A stretch of DNA of 64,000 bases from Scilla litardierei (lineage: Eukaryota; Streptophyta; Magnoliopsida; Asparagales; Asparagaceae), in NCBI GenBank assembly GCA_030789695.1, contig CM061133.1:95411528-95475527 (forward strand), in the 5' to 3' direction. The notes below the pieces were generated by a model. The model saw only the letters and a list, made by a program, of their open reading frames with translations. It was not told the origin of the DNA and ran no database searches. Each line of letters begins with the position of its first letter. The first letter of the stretch is position 1. Shown here in pieces: positions 22,411 to 33,985 of this stretch. A program made the position numbers and the translations under genes.

Positions 22411-23521
22411 TGAAAATTAAAACACCCAATACCCTGCAATGAAAACACCAAGACAACTATTAGTGATGCACATTGCCAATGCTGAATAATTCTCACACAC
22501 CTTGAAAGCAACTCTATGTTTCCTAAACTTCCAATCTTTAGTTGGAGGTTGAAGACAAAAAGTACTCCTAGACCCCAGTTAACTATTGCTGATCACTGAC
22601 ATCATTAGCAAGTGTGTAATGAAAAATCCAAAATATCTGAATCTGCTCCACATTCCGCTCCACATTCTTTTACTTTCAGCACTACCAGGTTTTTTTTCGC
22701 TACAAATCTATAAGATACTATCTTTACTTGTACATGGTTCTTAAACATCCATTAAAGAGGCCAACCTTTTAAAATATAGAAGTCTGATTTTAAACATTGA
22801 TTTGTTATTTAAATACATGAAGTCTTTGTTCTCTGATACATTACATTAAACACCTGATAAACATACATAAAAAGACAGCTTAAAAATTATCAAATTTCAG
22901 ATCACAATAAAAATACACATAGCAGATGATGAAAACAATATCTGATGATCCAAATTGTTATCCCTGGTCTTTGTGATCTGAAATAGATGATGATGCGGGT
23001 TTTTTTTGTGATAACCAAATTGTTATCCTTGGTTATTGTGATCACAAAAACAGATGAGGAAAATAATACCTGATGATGAAAATGGAATCATCTTTTAATA
23101 TTGACAGATATGTACAATCGAAGAATAATACCTGGTATTCGCATAACAGGTATTGTTTCCATCCAAATTGTTTTCATTAAACCTGGTTCACAATAAGAAT
23201 TTGATATCCCAATTCGCAGATGATGAAAACAAAATCGCCAAATTGGGAACCAATTTTCTGCAAAATGAGAATAAGAAAAAAAAACGAAGTAATTCCATGT
23301 CAAGATTAGTTCTTGAAAAAGAAAATCAAAGATGAAAAAAGAAAGGAAAGAACCTTTTCTTTAACGACAGATCCAACACTCCAGCTTCAGTTTGTTTCCT
23401 TCATAAACAAAATATATATTTCCTTCATTCATAAACATAAATACATAAATGCTACTACTAATTGATAACATAGGTACTAAAGATTCTATACATAGTTTTT
23501 TTGACAAAAAATAAAGAATAC

Positions 23522-23650
23522 CATATCTCTTCGAATGAGCTCTTGGATCTTGAACATGATTTGTTGCCGAGAGGTGACTGGAGTATTCTTCCACTGGGAA
23601 AATGCTTTCTTTGTTGTGCTAACAGCTGCTTTGAACTCTTCAACAAAACC
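23522..23650 (-). pseudogene. Methylmalonate-semialdehyde dehydrogenase (ALDH6-type) exon fragment
   Basis: The minus strand reads VEEFKAAVSTTKKAFSQW, KNTPVTSRQQIMFKIQELIR and ends RDM before a GTATTC donor-like site; an AG acceptor lies at 23651-23652. This is the N-terminal region of plant ALDH6-type dehydrogenases, which oxidise methylmalonate semialdehyde in valine and pyrimidine breakdown in mitochondria. Only this exon is visible: the NAD-binding and catalytic Cys exons are absent from the surrounding 1 kb on either side, so it is an isolated gene fragment. Confidence 0.75.
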
Positions 23651-24000
23651 CTAGAAACTACTTCTTGTGTTCCCTATAATTTAAATATATATACCAGCTA
23701 TTAGTTTAACCGAGCAACAAATCTTAAAAGATCAATATCCCTAAAATCAACCAAACTGAACCGAGGCTTCCTCTCATGTTCTGGGAGATATCGCTGCTAT
23801 ATACACAGGCACCTGATCATTCAAATCACACAACTTTTAACAAACAGTCAAAAAAATCAAATCTCCATAACCATAGACAAATCACACATCTTTAAACTTG
23901 CATTCTTAATCACTGAATCAAATAAGCATGCCCTCTTTCAAAAATCACCAATAAGTAGGAATAATCCAAATCAATCGAGCTTCACAAGCTGCCAATAATT

Positions 24001-24150
24001 CTAAAATTCTCCAGATGGAGACTTGTGCAAATAACTGTCTTGTGAACTCCTTGCAGTTGGAGTCGATTGCTGCGCTGGCAACATGTTAAGCCCCATCAAC
24101 TTAGCAACACCATTGGATGGCTTCTGCTTAGAATGTGGTTCTCGGGACAT
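24001..24150 (-). pseudogene. VARLMGL-motif (DUF3741/DUF4378-type, TRM/LONGIFOLIA-like) fragment
   Basis: A 49-codon frame from ATG (24150) to TAG (24001) contains KPSNGVAKLMGLNMLPAQQ, close to the (V)VARLMGLD motif near the N-terminus of plant TON1-recruiting-motif/LONGIFOLIA-like proteins. Those proteins are several hundred residues long and end in DUF4378, which is not seen here. Either one exon of a longer gene or, more likely given the other isolated fragments on this strand, a captured or decayed piece. Confidence 0.55.
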
Positions 24151-24159
24151 TTCCTATGA

Positions 24160-25878
24160 TATAATCATCTTCATTGGGGGTTTCGTTGAATTTTTTGCTC
24201 GAATGCTTTCTCCCAATAACCTGCAGATAACTCTTCGTAAGATTGTATGACCTTGTTTCTTAATCAATATGTGGATTTTAAAAAATCATGCTTGTCATAA
24301 ACATTATATATTGCTTACTATCTTTTCCTCCAAGGCTTTCTTCTTTATGCATCTTGCCAATTTGTATAAATTGGGGATATTGTGGAACAAACAATTTACA
24401 TATCATCAATAGCTTGAAAACGGCTTAGCAATTACATAAGACCAATTTCAATGATCAACCAAACCTATTGAGCAACACTGTTCAAGAAATGAAACAAAAG
24501 TACCATATTTGACAAAAATATGAAGAAATAAATCCAATGTAACAGGACTGAGATCCCCAAAACTAACGATGAAACATGCCCTCTTTCAAAGATCAAAATC
24601 ATCACTAATGAATCAAGATCAACAATCAATTCAGATTCCAAAATTAAACAATATCATGAAGCGAAACGTCACCATGAGCGACATCAACTCCTTCTGGAGA
24701 CTACAAACAACCTCAAAATCGGGCTAAATGCATGTGATGATTACATCGATGAGGTTGGATCCCATAATCATCATACATTGAAGAAATTAAAAAAACCAAC
24801 TGAGTAATATTTGATCAAAACATGGCAGAACCCAAATCAATCGAGCTTTAAAGAAACACGTGCTAAATACCCGTGATGAGTACATCGGTGAGGTTGGATC
24901 CCATGATGAGGTTGAGGTACCTCTTACCGGTTGAGTTCCGCCCTTTTGATGAAGAAGGAAATGGAGTTCCTTTTGATGAAGAATGGGGTTTCTTTTTTGA
25001 TGAAGACGGAAAGGGGCTCCAGCACAGCTTTGATGGCACCACACCTGTCAGCATTAATGGGGGTTCACCAGCGGCAGGACTGTATGTCAGGTTGCGACTG
25101 CGCATGAGGGTGGCAGCAGCTCTGATGGTGGCCTTAGGTCAGATAGCGACCGGCTCTGAAGCGGGCTGATGGGTTGTGCAGGGGGGCGAGGGGGAGGGGG
25201 AGGGCACAGTGCAGGGGAGAGGGAGGGGGTTCGGGTGAGGGAGAAAGAGGGCGTTAGGGAGAGGGAGACAGAGAACGGGATCTAACCAACCCGAGAAGCT
25301 AACAGGTTCCAGGCCGAGATCTAACCAATAAACATCAAGAATCAACAGTCGCTGCCGACGAGGAGAAGCCCAGTGTTACCGTGACGCCCTCCACCTCCGA
25401 CTCATATGACGTGCACTTGATGCTTTTTTGTCACCTCCAAAGGGTTTCTACTTCCTTTTGCTGAGGAATTGAGTGGCCCGATGTAGTGACTTTTCAAGCT
25501 CTGATGCATGATAGAGACGTGTCTCTCTCCCCCCTAACCCTCCTCAAGAAAACCACCAAAATGAAGGATAGCCCACCCATAGACCTTCTCTCTTTCTAGC
25601 CGGTCCCACATCAGTCTCGCCAACTTCGAACTTTGGGAATGGGCTATTCACCCAAAAAAGTTCGGTTTTTCTGTCAAGTTTTAAATTTTCAACTCCCCCA
25701 AAATACACCTTTTTTCCTAACGAATTTTCAACCGTTGATGTCTCGTGATCAAATCCTAGCCATCTATCTATCAACCACTTTGTCCTAGTCAGCTTGTCCT
25801 AGTCAGCCCTAGGATTCAAAAATCGCTGTCAAATATATAATAGATAGATATACATATATATGTGTATGTGTGTATGTA

Positions 25879-25883
<5 letters not shown>
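24160..25883. other. Gene-free stretch with simple repeats
   Basis: Two related minus-strand pieces around GATGAGGTTGGATCCCAT (about 24750 and 24890) and three GATGAAGA-type repeats at 24950-25010. A G-rich tract (GGGAGAGGGAG-like) occupies about 25180-25270. The frame at 24883-25105 reads KRYLNLIMGSNLTDVLITG at one end, but I recognise no family. Nothing else identified. Confidence 0.4.

Positions 25884-25940
<57 letters not shown>
25884..25940. repeat. (GT)n microsatellite
   Basis: Uninterrupted TG dinucleotides, preceded by TATG-type repeats. It borders the left end of the MITE. Confidence 0.95.
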
Positions 25941-25941
<1 letters not shown>

Positions 25942-25942
25942 T

Positions 25943-26326
25943 TAATGGAGGAGTGCTGACAGCGCTGGAAATGTTTCCAGCGTTGTTAGCGATCTGGGAA
26001 CCCTACACATATTTTTTAAAATTTTTTTGAAGTAGTTATATAAACTTGTTACCTAGATCCCCACAAAATTTCAGTTTGACCCAACACCGTTTGGGCCTCC
26101 GTTCATCGATTTTAAAAATGTTGCACAAAACTGTCCAGATTTTGCGCAACGTTTTTGAAAGCGATGAACGAAGGCTCAAACGGTGTTGGATCGACATGAA
26201 ATTTTGAGGGGAGCTAAGTAACAAGTTATCTAACTACTGCAAAAAAATTTAAAAACAAAATAAGTAGGGCAACCAGATCACTTACAGCGCGGAAAAATTT
26301 CCAGCGCAGTCTGCACTCCTCCATTT
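25943..26326. mobile_element. Foldback MITE, about 0.38 kb
   Basis: The termini AATGGAGGAGTGC and GCACTCCTCCATT are inverted repeats, and the homology continues inward: ACAGCGCTGGAAA / TTTCCAGCGCAGT, GTTACCTAGATCCCC / GGGGAGCTAAGTAAC, CAACACCGTTTGGGCC / GGCTCAAACGGTGTTG. Nearly the whole unit folds into one imperfect hairpin around about 26130. No coding capacity. It is flanked by TA/TG simple sequence, consistent with insertion at a TA-rich target, but a defined target duplication cannot be read in the repeats. Confidence 0.8.
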
Positions 26327-26330
26327 TTCA

Positions 26331-26341
<11 letters not shown>

Positions 26342-26412
<71 letters not shown>
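26342..26412. repeat. (GT)n microsatellite
   Basis: A long uninterrupted GT tract with TATATA on both sides. On the minus strand it is the (AC)n that follows the 3' end of the second LINE. Confidence 0.95.
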
Positions 26413-26421
<9 letters not shown>

Positions 26422-26449
26422 CATATATTTATATATCTGTGTGTGTGAC

Positions 26450-27646
26450 AAGTAAGTGTGTATCTTTATTCATATCAAAACAATACGAGAACCCAAAAGG
26501 AGGACTAATTGGATAGAAGGAAGAGAGGGGATAGGGCACAAGTGCCGTCACTCACTATTAACTACTATCGACCTAGCCAAACATATGGTACAAAAGGAAA
26601 ATAAATAAAAAGGAGAAATTAAAGTCCGTATACAAAAAATAGTCAAGTGTCAAGAGTCTATAAAGCCCCAATTTGCAAAGTGGGCAGCCGACGATGGATG
26701 ATCACGATCAATATCTCGAAGGGCAATTTGGACATCAGCTGCAATGGCCTCAAACAGCGTAGTTTTCACCACACCCTTACCTTCAAAAATTCTACTATTT
26801 TTCTGCTTCTAAATATGCCATACCATGGATGCTAATACTGTTTTAGCTAAAATGCTAACACTCCCTTCTTGTTGTAACAAGAAAGGAAGAGGACACCCAC
26901 CTCAGCTAAAGAGAGAGGGCCCGATGATGGGAAGACAAGCTTTAGGAGGCTCCTGAAAAGAATGTATCAGGAATAGCTGCATCCAAAAAATAGATGATCC
27001 ACTCTTTCTATAGCCTCATCCTTACATAACACACAATGCTGGCTAGAGGGGACTCCCCATTTATGAAGAATATCTCTCGTGAGGATCTTACCATGGAATG
27101 CACGAAGAAGGGTGATTGCCATCTTTGGGATGTGAATATTGTACCATACCAACCTGTAGTAGGGAAATGAGGTCCCAATCATGCACGATCCCTCCCAAGC
27201 ATCATGAAATGTGCAGGTGGGGCGGCCATCCATTCCCCCGAATCGCTCCTATGCGTGAGTGAGACTCCTCAAAGGATATGCTATAGATCTCTAATAGAGG
27301 GGTCCTCTTTCCATCCGCCTGAGGACCAGTAATCTCTGACAAGCTTCCGCTCCTCTCCAACTGGAACATCATGAGTAAGAGCAATATGTCCACTAGGAAG
27401 CCAATTATCGTAAAAAAAGGAAGTGGAAGCACCATCCCTTTCAATACATCTGATGAGTTTATGGGATATGGAATGGGAGCAAAGCAGGAATTTCCATGTG
27501 CCCGAATTCATAGGCTTAGGTTTAGCACTGAAGAAACACGTCTTAACAGATATATAATGCCCTCTCATGTACTGTGCCCAAGGCCCTTCAGATGAGAGGA
27601 ACCGTCAGGTTAGACGGACACCAGATGCCACATTAAGATCAGAGAG
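26450..27646 (-). pseudogene. LINE ORF2 C-terminal part and 3' UTR (copy 2, 3' half)
   Basis: On the minus strand: SDLNVASGVRLT (about 27640), NSGTWKFLLCSHSISHKLIR, YDNWLPSGHIAL, then zf-RVT with IHIPKMAITLLRAFHGKIL and CVLCKDEAIERVDHLFFGC, and an end rich in KQKNSRIFEGKG. This corresponds to about 6850-7850 of the plus-strand LINE. Stops and frameshifts (near 27230 and 27440) break it. The 3' UTR ends near 26450 and leads into TATA and (AC)n repeats. The upstream half lies at 38488-38882, beyond the inserted LTR element. Confidence 0.9.
27642..27646. repeat. Target site duplication of Athila-like element 1 (left, GAGAG)
   Basis: GAGAG before the TGGCCGG terminus; the right copy at 38488-38492 is GATAG. 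With one mismatch it restores the LINE frame LRLL-SDLN across the insertion. Confidence 0.8.
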
Positions 27647-29248
27647 TGGCCGGCGCCCCGGTGCGGTGCGAACGGGGGCGCGGAAATCTAAATATTTGTA
27701 ACCGCAATCGCACGGTGTTGTAGTGTGGCTTGGGGGTCGAACACAGGGAGGCGAGGATGTGCTTGTGTCAAAGAGGACCAAAATCACCCCGTGGGCGAGC
27801 TAGCCCGGATCGAAAGATGGGTTGTCACGGTAAATGAATGCAAGGTGTAAACAATATGAGGGAAAAAACCCGGGACTTTGGTTTCGACCCCAACGAGCGA
27901 CTCTCGCCGATACGGCCTACGGGTAGGATGACGATCTGAATTAGGGTCTAATGGTGAGACGTTGCCTCTGAAAGCGGTACCGGCATCCCATGGGCCCGAT
28001 ATTCCGGTCGGTGCCCAGAATGATACGCCGGACTTTCCGGGTTCTATCAGTGGGCACTCCCATGTCCATTAACACTGATCGACTCCGGGAGCACTAAGCT
28101 CGCAACGATAACTCCCAACGTCGCATCATGCCGCTCCCGCGCGCTAAGATTCGGCGTCTACGCTAAGGGCGTGAGGTATGGCTAGGGAGTCAACCGCCAA
28201 GTTTATTCCCCCTTGGCCCAACGGTCAAAGGCGGTCTTTTTCCCGCCGATGACAATAAAACACCCCCGTAACCTTTAGATTCCTAATCCCTATCGATTTC
28301 CTAACCCTATGGACGCATCGGGAAAAGCCCCCGAAGGGGTTTCCGCCAAAATCCCAGATTTGGGAACTACTCACAAATATTCATTAAAAAGCGATCTAAA
28401 CGAAAATGAACCGTTAAAATCATAATCAGACAATAGAAATGCAGTGGTAGTAAAGCAATTAAGAAAATACTAAAGTTTTACAAAGATCCGAAAACTTACA
28501 AAAACTGAAAAATTACAGCCGTCACAAAATGAAGAAAACAGTAAAAAATAACCAACTCCCGAATCTGGGAAACCTAGGGTTCTATTTATAGAAAACGACA
28601 TCACCCGACCGGTTGACAAGTCAACCGGTCGGGTGAGCCGCTTCAAAAAACTACAGCGCAAAGCGGGGTTTCACCCGGTCAGTATGAACCGGTCGGTTGG
28701 ATCTTGGATGCGGTCGGTTGGATCTTGGTGCCGACCGGTTGGATCTTGGTGCAGACCGGGTGAGGAGACCGGTTGGAACTTCGAGTCTTGGCTGTTGAAA
28801 TTCAGCTACAGGTGAACCGATCGGGTGAAGGTCACCTGATCGGTTGGCAATTAGCTCCGAATTTCCAGAGACATTGAGCTTCTGACCCAGTCGCTGAACC
28901 GACCGGGTGACCTCTCGTGAGCTCCAAGCTGCGTCCGGGTGGTGCACGCGTGCATCACCCGATCGGTTGGAGATGACCAACCGACCGGGTGAGGGGCTGA
29001 AAGATGAAATCTTCGTCGTTTGACCCCCTGGATCATGCGTGACTCCTCCCGTTGCTCCGGGGACACATGATATCATCGTTTTACTCCCCAAATGCCAGCA
29101 AACTCCTGCAAAACATGGAAAACACGGAAAAGTGAAAGAAAACAAGAAAACACGAGAAAACACGAGAAAACGAATAAAAGACGGCGGTAAAATACGGAAA
29201 AACACGGAAGAAAGCATGCGTAAATGTATGAAATATAAACGCACGTCA
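27647..29248 (-). repeat. 3' LTR of Athila-like element 1
   Basis: From TGGCCGGCGCC to AAACGCACGTCA, colinear with 36886-38487. It includes the GTCGAACACAGGGAGG block common near the ends of Athila/Tat LTRs and a U3 motif array next to a TATA box (28580-28985). Confidence 0.95.
28580..28985 (-). promoter_or_regulatory. U3 promoter: CCGRTCGG motif array and TATA box
   Basis: On the minus strand a CTATAAATAGAA TATA box (about 28582-28592) lies just downstream of a cluster of about a dozen ACCGGTCGG / ACCGATCGG motifs spread over 390 bp. The copy nearest the TATA box is a near-perfect palindrome with 17-bp arms (TCACCCGACCGGTTGAC) around AA at 28601-28636. The right LTR has the same at 37820-38225. 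It is the likely transcription start region of the element. The same motif array recurs inside the element at 33421-33790. Confidence 0.65.
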
Positions 29249-29262
29249 AAATCCCCCAAGCT
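29249..29262 (-). other. Polypurine tract of Athila-like element 1
   Basis: The minus strand reads AGCTTGGGGGATTT directly before the 3' LTR, the expected place and sequence type for plus-strand priming. Identical cores occur at 30531-30542, 30828-30839 and 34304-34315. Confidence 0.8.
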
Positions 29263-31265
29263 GAACTCTTCCTTGTCCTCGAGGAAGACGAGTGAGAGTA
29301 GGAGCTCGAAGGGAAAAAAATAGAGAGAAAGAGAGAAAAAGAAAACTCTATATCCTAGATCACCCGTAAGGGCCAACAAAATCAAAACCGACACACCAAT
29401 TAAGCAAACGCCAAATCACATCACTAAACCTAGGAATACGAGTCCAAACAAGTGCAGTGGGCCCACGCGGTGAAGCGCGAGTGAGTGTGGTCGTGCGCTA
29501 GTAGTCGGTGTCACTATCTACGATGTGCAATAAAGCTCGATATACACAAATCCAGGAAACGACCCAAATACCGATTCGAATTTGAAATTGCGGTGAATAT
29601 TAGCTCAAGCATGCATGAGAAGAGTATAAGAATAGAAGCGTATCATGCATCGGGGACTCCACAGCTAGGGACAAGGAAATCACCACACTATAGCCTAGAT
29701 AATAGCTAAAAAGTTCCTAAGCCAAGTGTTTTCGAAACTGATGGGGGTTGAGAAGATGTGGAGAAGAACACTCGGTACAAATTCTCGCCTTCCCGTTATT
29801 CTCGGCAAGTAGGAAAATATTCACACGGGAATTTTTTTTGGGTTTTGGGCATTTGTATTTTTTTTTTGCTTTTTGGCTATACAAAATTTTTCTTTTCTTT
29901 TCTTTTTGGGTTTTTCTTTTCTTTTCTCTTTTTTTGGATTTTTGGGTTTTTGGCTATACACATGTGTACTCTCCCAAGTGGGAGAACGGTACACGACGAG
30001 GGGATTTGCACCAAGTAAAACAAAAAGGAAGTCGGAATCTAAACAATTGGGCAAAGGAGACTATTCTCGACACATGCGAAATGGGTTATCCTAGTCCTTA
30101 ATTGTGGAATCCCGACACATGCGAAATGAAGCGTACGATATATATAGCATGCATACAGAAACATGCAAGAGAAGCAAATACTGCATTATTCATATCAACT
30201 CGTGATACTCTAGGGGTCATTCCTGGACAGGTAAATAAAGTAAATCACAAAGTAGAAGCACACCACACGGCTAGGCACGACAGACGACTCCCAAAAAAGC
30301 TAAGTGGAACCACGATGCGTGAAATGCAAGGGACTCGATATCCTAGGGTTAGTGAGTGTGATTATTGATGCTATGCTAGGTGTGTGTGATTTTGCGGCAA
30401 TTCATCATAGGGTTCATCTCTAGGAGAAAGAGATAAAAAGAAGAAAAGAAAAAAAATAAAAACACGATGAAAACGACACAAAAACGAAAAAGAAAGACTC
30501 AAATGACGCACAAAGTGCGACTCCCCCAAGCTGAAGCTTGCATTGCCCTCAATGCAATAAGAGTGAGTACGGGAGGGCAACGAAAATGGGGGGGAATACG
30601 CACCGACACAAAAAGAAATGAAAAACGAGGAAAACACAGATACGAAACTGAAAATAAAGAAAAAATCAAAATCAAACCACACGACACGAAAATAGAAAAA
30701 GAAAGAAGGAAAATGAACAAACTAGACGACACGACACGACAAAAAGCACACGACACGACACGACAAAAAAAACAAGCACACACACACACACAAAGAAAAT
30801 AAAACACGACAACACAGCAAAACAGACTTCCCCCAAGCTAGACATAACAGTGCTAGCAAATAAAATATGATCGTGAAAGTGCAGCGAAATGCAAGGGGGA
30901 GGTCAGAAAAATAAAAACAAAGTGAAATCAAAAATCAGGAGAAGGCGAATCCTTGCCCTCCTCGGAAGAGGGTGTGGGTGGGTGGGTGGGGGAGACAGGG
31001 GGTGTGCAGAGAAGCGGGGAAAGAGGTGGAGGAATAGGTGCAGTGGTGGTGTGAACGATGGGAGGAGTGTCGGTGGAGGTAGGTGGTGGTGGAAGGACGG
31101 CGATCAAGGCGGTGGTTAAAGGAATAGAAGTAATGTGAGAAGACGTGATGGTGACAGTAGTGGGTGGAGGTGGGAGGGATTTGGAGCGCACCTGCAATTT
31201 CTTGTGGCGCACATATGATGTGATGGTGGAGGAGGTAGAAGGTGGTGTGGGTGCGATGGAAGTGG
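29263..31265. other. 3' untranslated region of element 1 with repeated PPT-like modules
   Basis: No conserved gene. Contains A-rich/T-rich tracts, a GACAC/CGACA simple repeat (about 30725-30770), and two extra AGCTTGGGGGA cores at 30531 and 30828. The 29252 and 30531 copies are each followed (plus strand) by a small inverted repeat, TCCTCGAGGA or ATTGCCCTCAATGCAAT. About 30930-31265 codes Pro/Ser/Thr-rich low-complexity sequence that may be the tail of the ORF-1-like gene. Confidence 0.6.
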
Positions 31266-32989
31266 TCAGGAGAGGAGAAGTGGATACCGGGATGGGAATA
31301 GATGAGGGAGGGGGAGATGATCGCCTAGGTGGGGGTTGGGGAGGGGGGATGGGTGTGATGGTGGAGGAGATGAATGTGATGGGGGAGGTGATGGAGGTCG
31401 GGATGTGTGGGAGGGTGGAGGAGAAGATCGTCGAGGTGGTGAAGGTGGAGGTGGTCCGTGGATGTGAGTGAGAAGGCGAAGAATGGCGGCCAAGTTTCTC
31501 TCAAGTGCGAGGAAACGTGGGTGAGTGAGAAAGGAGGACGGTGATGGGTCCGAGGGGGCAGAGGACATGGCAAGATCATGGAGGGCAGCGACCTCCCTCT
31601 CAAGAGAAATACGGGCAGAGACCTGTCGGTGACCAAAGGATGTGGACTGACGTGAGGTATAAGTGGTGCCAGCAGGTAATGTGGAAGTAGTGCCGGTGGT
31701 AGTGGTCATGCCAGCACTAGACACAAGGCCAAAAATGGCCGCTAAAAGGTGCTCAGAAGTGATGGGGCCAAGAGCAGAAACAGGGTGACTTGGGCCAGCC
31801 CCAATATCTCCCCGGGACGCAGGAATATCCTGCACGCCTAAGTGGGCGGCAGGGGAAGGTGGTCTACGTGCGTCCGCGGGAAGGAAAGGAAGGCGCAACC
31901 CCTCAAAGAACTCAGGGTCGGGTGGAAAAGTCCAATCTCCCCTAAGAGCAATAGTCATGCGAGCAGGGTTGGGGGGAATGGTGTAGGGGCAAGGGGGATG
32001 GCCGTAATCGAATTCGAAGCGACCGTCAGGGTAGGGCTTAATCATATGAATGTGCCGCAGGACGTCAAGATCTAGACGTGAGGGTCATGCAGCGATGGGA
32101 AGACCACGGGGGATATGGATATTAAACCGGGGGTAAGAAGAAATAATAGTGATAATGCCCCCACAACAGATCTTGCCCTTCGTGGCCCTGCTAATCTCGA
32201 GAAGCTTGTAAACAAGCCAATCACCGGCATGGACAGGGACAGTCGGGGCCCTAAAGCTAATCCCATCATCGTCAGGCACAAAAGCGAAAGTCATGGCCCA
32301 AAGAATGAAAAGATCGGGGATAGTCACGGTGCCTGACTCATCCCGCGAAAAAAATGTGGAGGATATGATCATATGGGCCAGATGGAATATAGGATGGATG
32401 ATGGAGGAGGCCTAGGCATTATCCCGGGGATAGCGACCTAGTAGGGTGAGGGCGAACCAAAAGTTATCGACGTCAAATTCCGGGGGTATCCGTAGTGCCG
32501 GATAGCGTCATTCCCTAGAATAGGGAAACCAAATATATGATTGATGGTGTCCAGGTTAATACGTATAGTTTGTTTACGCACCCGGAAAGTGACAGTCGAC
32601 CCCGACTCACAAACGAGGGAGGAAAGGAATTCTAGGGTGAGTGACGGGTAGGATACCGCAGATGCATTTAGGAAGCCCAACCAACCAAGGTTAGCGAAAA
32701 GAGTCTCGACCTCAGTGAAGACACCGAGGTCGACGAGTGATTGGGTGTGTGCAAACTTGGTTGATAAATGCCCCCGAGCATCTAGTCTATGGTAGAAGTC
32801 TTTCTGCTCTTGGTTCCTAAATAGGTACCCATGCGGGCCCAACATGGGGTCCACAGGGGGAATGATAGGTGCGGGAGGGGCAAGTGTCAGTTCGCGTGTG
32901 TGGGGAGGAGGACGTGTTTGTTTACCTCTCTTATGAGATGGTTCCTCCTCCCGTATGATACTCTTCCCTTTATCTCTCTCCCGGGCCAT
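31266..32989 (-). pseudogene. ATHILA ORF-1-like protein (post-pol extra ORF), broken
   Basis: Starts MARERDKGKSIIREEEPSHK at 32989. The conserved core reads FRNQEQKDFYHRLDARG, LGWLGFLNASAVSYPSLTLE, FLSSLV and IFGFPILG, matching the Athila extra-ORF family (ATHILA ORF-1). A frameshift near 32470, a TAG near 32413 and a stop near 32088 split it; the reading continues as HPIFHLAHMIISSTF, DLFILWAMTFAF, ICCGGIITIIS and a Pro/Ser-rich tail with an Leu-rich helix (ALERNLAAILRLLTH). The homologue in element 2 aligns across the same blocks. The function of this family is unknown; an envelope-like role has been suggested for Athila but nothing here shows a membrane segment. Confidence 0.75.
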
Positions 32990-33420
32990 GTGTGTGCGTG
33001 AGTGGTGCAAATGGGTGCAAAGTACTATCAAAGTGCACACACGCACAAACCAAGCAAATCAATTATCTAGGGTAAAAATTGAAGTTCAAGAAGTGGAGCG
33101 AAGTTACCCCCGCAGAAATTAGAGCTCCTCGCTTGTAGATGACCATAATGCCGTGCAATGGGAGAAGTGTGGAGCCGCAGCACTCTGCTTCAGCAAAAGA
33201 TTCGAAAGTGGGGATTGGTGTTGGGAATTAGGGTTAGAGAAATGCGAAATAGGAGAGGGAGAGAGAGAAATAGACAGAGAGATGCAAGGGGGAGGTGGAG
33301 AGAGAGGTTAATGGAGGATTTGAGGTTGTGGGAGAGGGGTTTTGGAAGTCGGTTGGTTGGAGGAGACGAAACGACGACGAGACGACGAGATCGGGCGAGG
33401 GTTTGTGAACGGGTGGGTCG

Positions 33421-33790
33421 GGGGTTATTTATAGGTTTTAAGTCGAACCGGTCGGGTGAGTTTTCACCCGATCGGTTGACCTTAGGTCAAAAATTTGATG
33501 CTGAAGAAACGCTACAGGCGACCCGGTCGGTTGAGAACTCAACCGATCGGTTCGTCGCTCCACACATTTTCCCGAGAACTCAGAGTTTCTCACCCGGTCC
33601 CTCAACCGGTCTCGCATATTGTCAACCGGTCGGTTGATGAATTCTAAGATTTTTCCGAGAGTTCCCCCAGGTCACCCGGTATGCTCACCCGGTCTCATCA
33701 TTCTCCACCCGGTCGGTTCATTTGGTGACAGACACGGTCGATAGCTGATATGTCCCAACCGATCGGGTGAGTTATCACACGGTCGGTTGA
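33421..33790 (-). promoter_or_regulatory. Internal promoter-like module upstream of the ORF-1-like gene
   Basis: On the minus strand a cluster of ACCGGTCGG / ACCGATCGG motifs (33440-33790) is followed by a CTATAAATAA TATA box (about 33425-33434) and, 440 bp later, the ORF-1-like start. The motifs, their flanks (GCTACAGG next to a motif) and the order array-TATA-leader copy the LTR U3 arrangement of the same element. This is sequence inference; transcription from here is not shown. Confidence 0.5.
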
Positions 33791-33920
33791 GGCCTTGTTT
33801 TCTGCAAAAACACAAAAATCGCCTAAGTTTCACGACGGAACTTGTTGCGGCTGGATTTATTTATAAAAATAGATAAAAATAAAGTAGAAAAAGTCCTTAA
33901 AATGGAAGTAAAAGTTCAGA

Positions 33921-33972
33921 GCATGGGTTGCCTCCCATGAAGCGCTTTTGTTTAACGTCGTTAGCTCGACGC
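33921..33972 (-). other. Conserved Athila post-pol stem-loop
   Basis: The minus strand reads CGTCGAGCTAACGACGTTAA, then AAGCGCTTCATGGGAGGCAA, then CCCATG; the part TGGGAGGCAACCCA forms a hairpin. This motif is familiar downstream of pol in many plant Athila/Tat elements, and its position right after protease marks where RT to integrase is missing. Confidence 0.65.
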
Positions 33973-33985
33973 CCGTCGATGATGT

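Noticed and set aside
24787..25169. Overlapping open frames on both strands
   Set aside because: They come from short GATGAAGA-type repeats; one end looks protein-like but cannot be assigned to a family.
30371..30931. Phe/Ser/Cys-rich minus-strand frames
   Set aside because: Composition effect of A-rich and CGACA-type repeats in the element 1 3' region.
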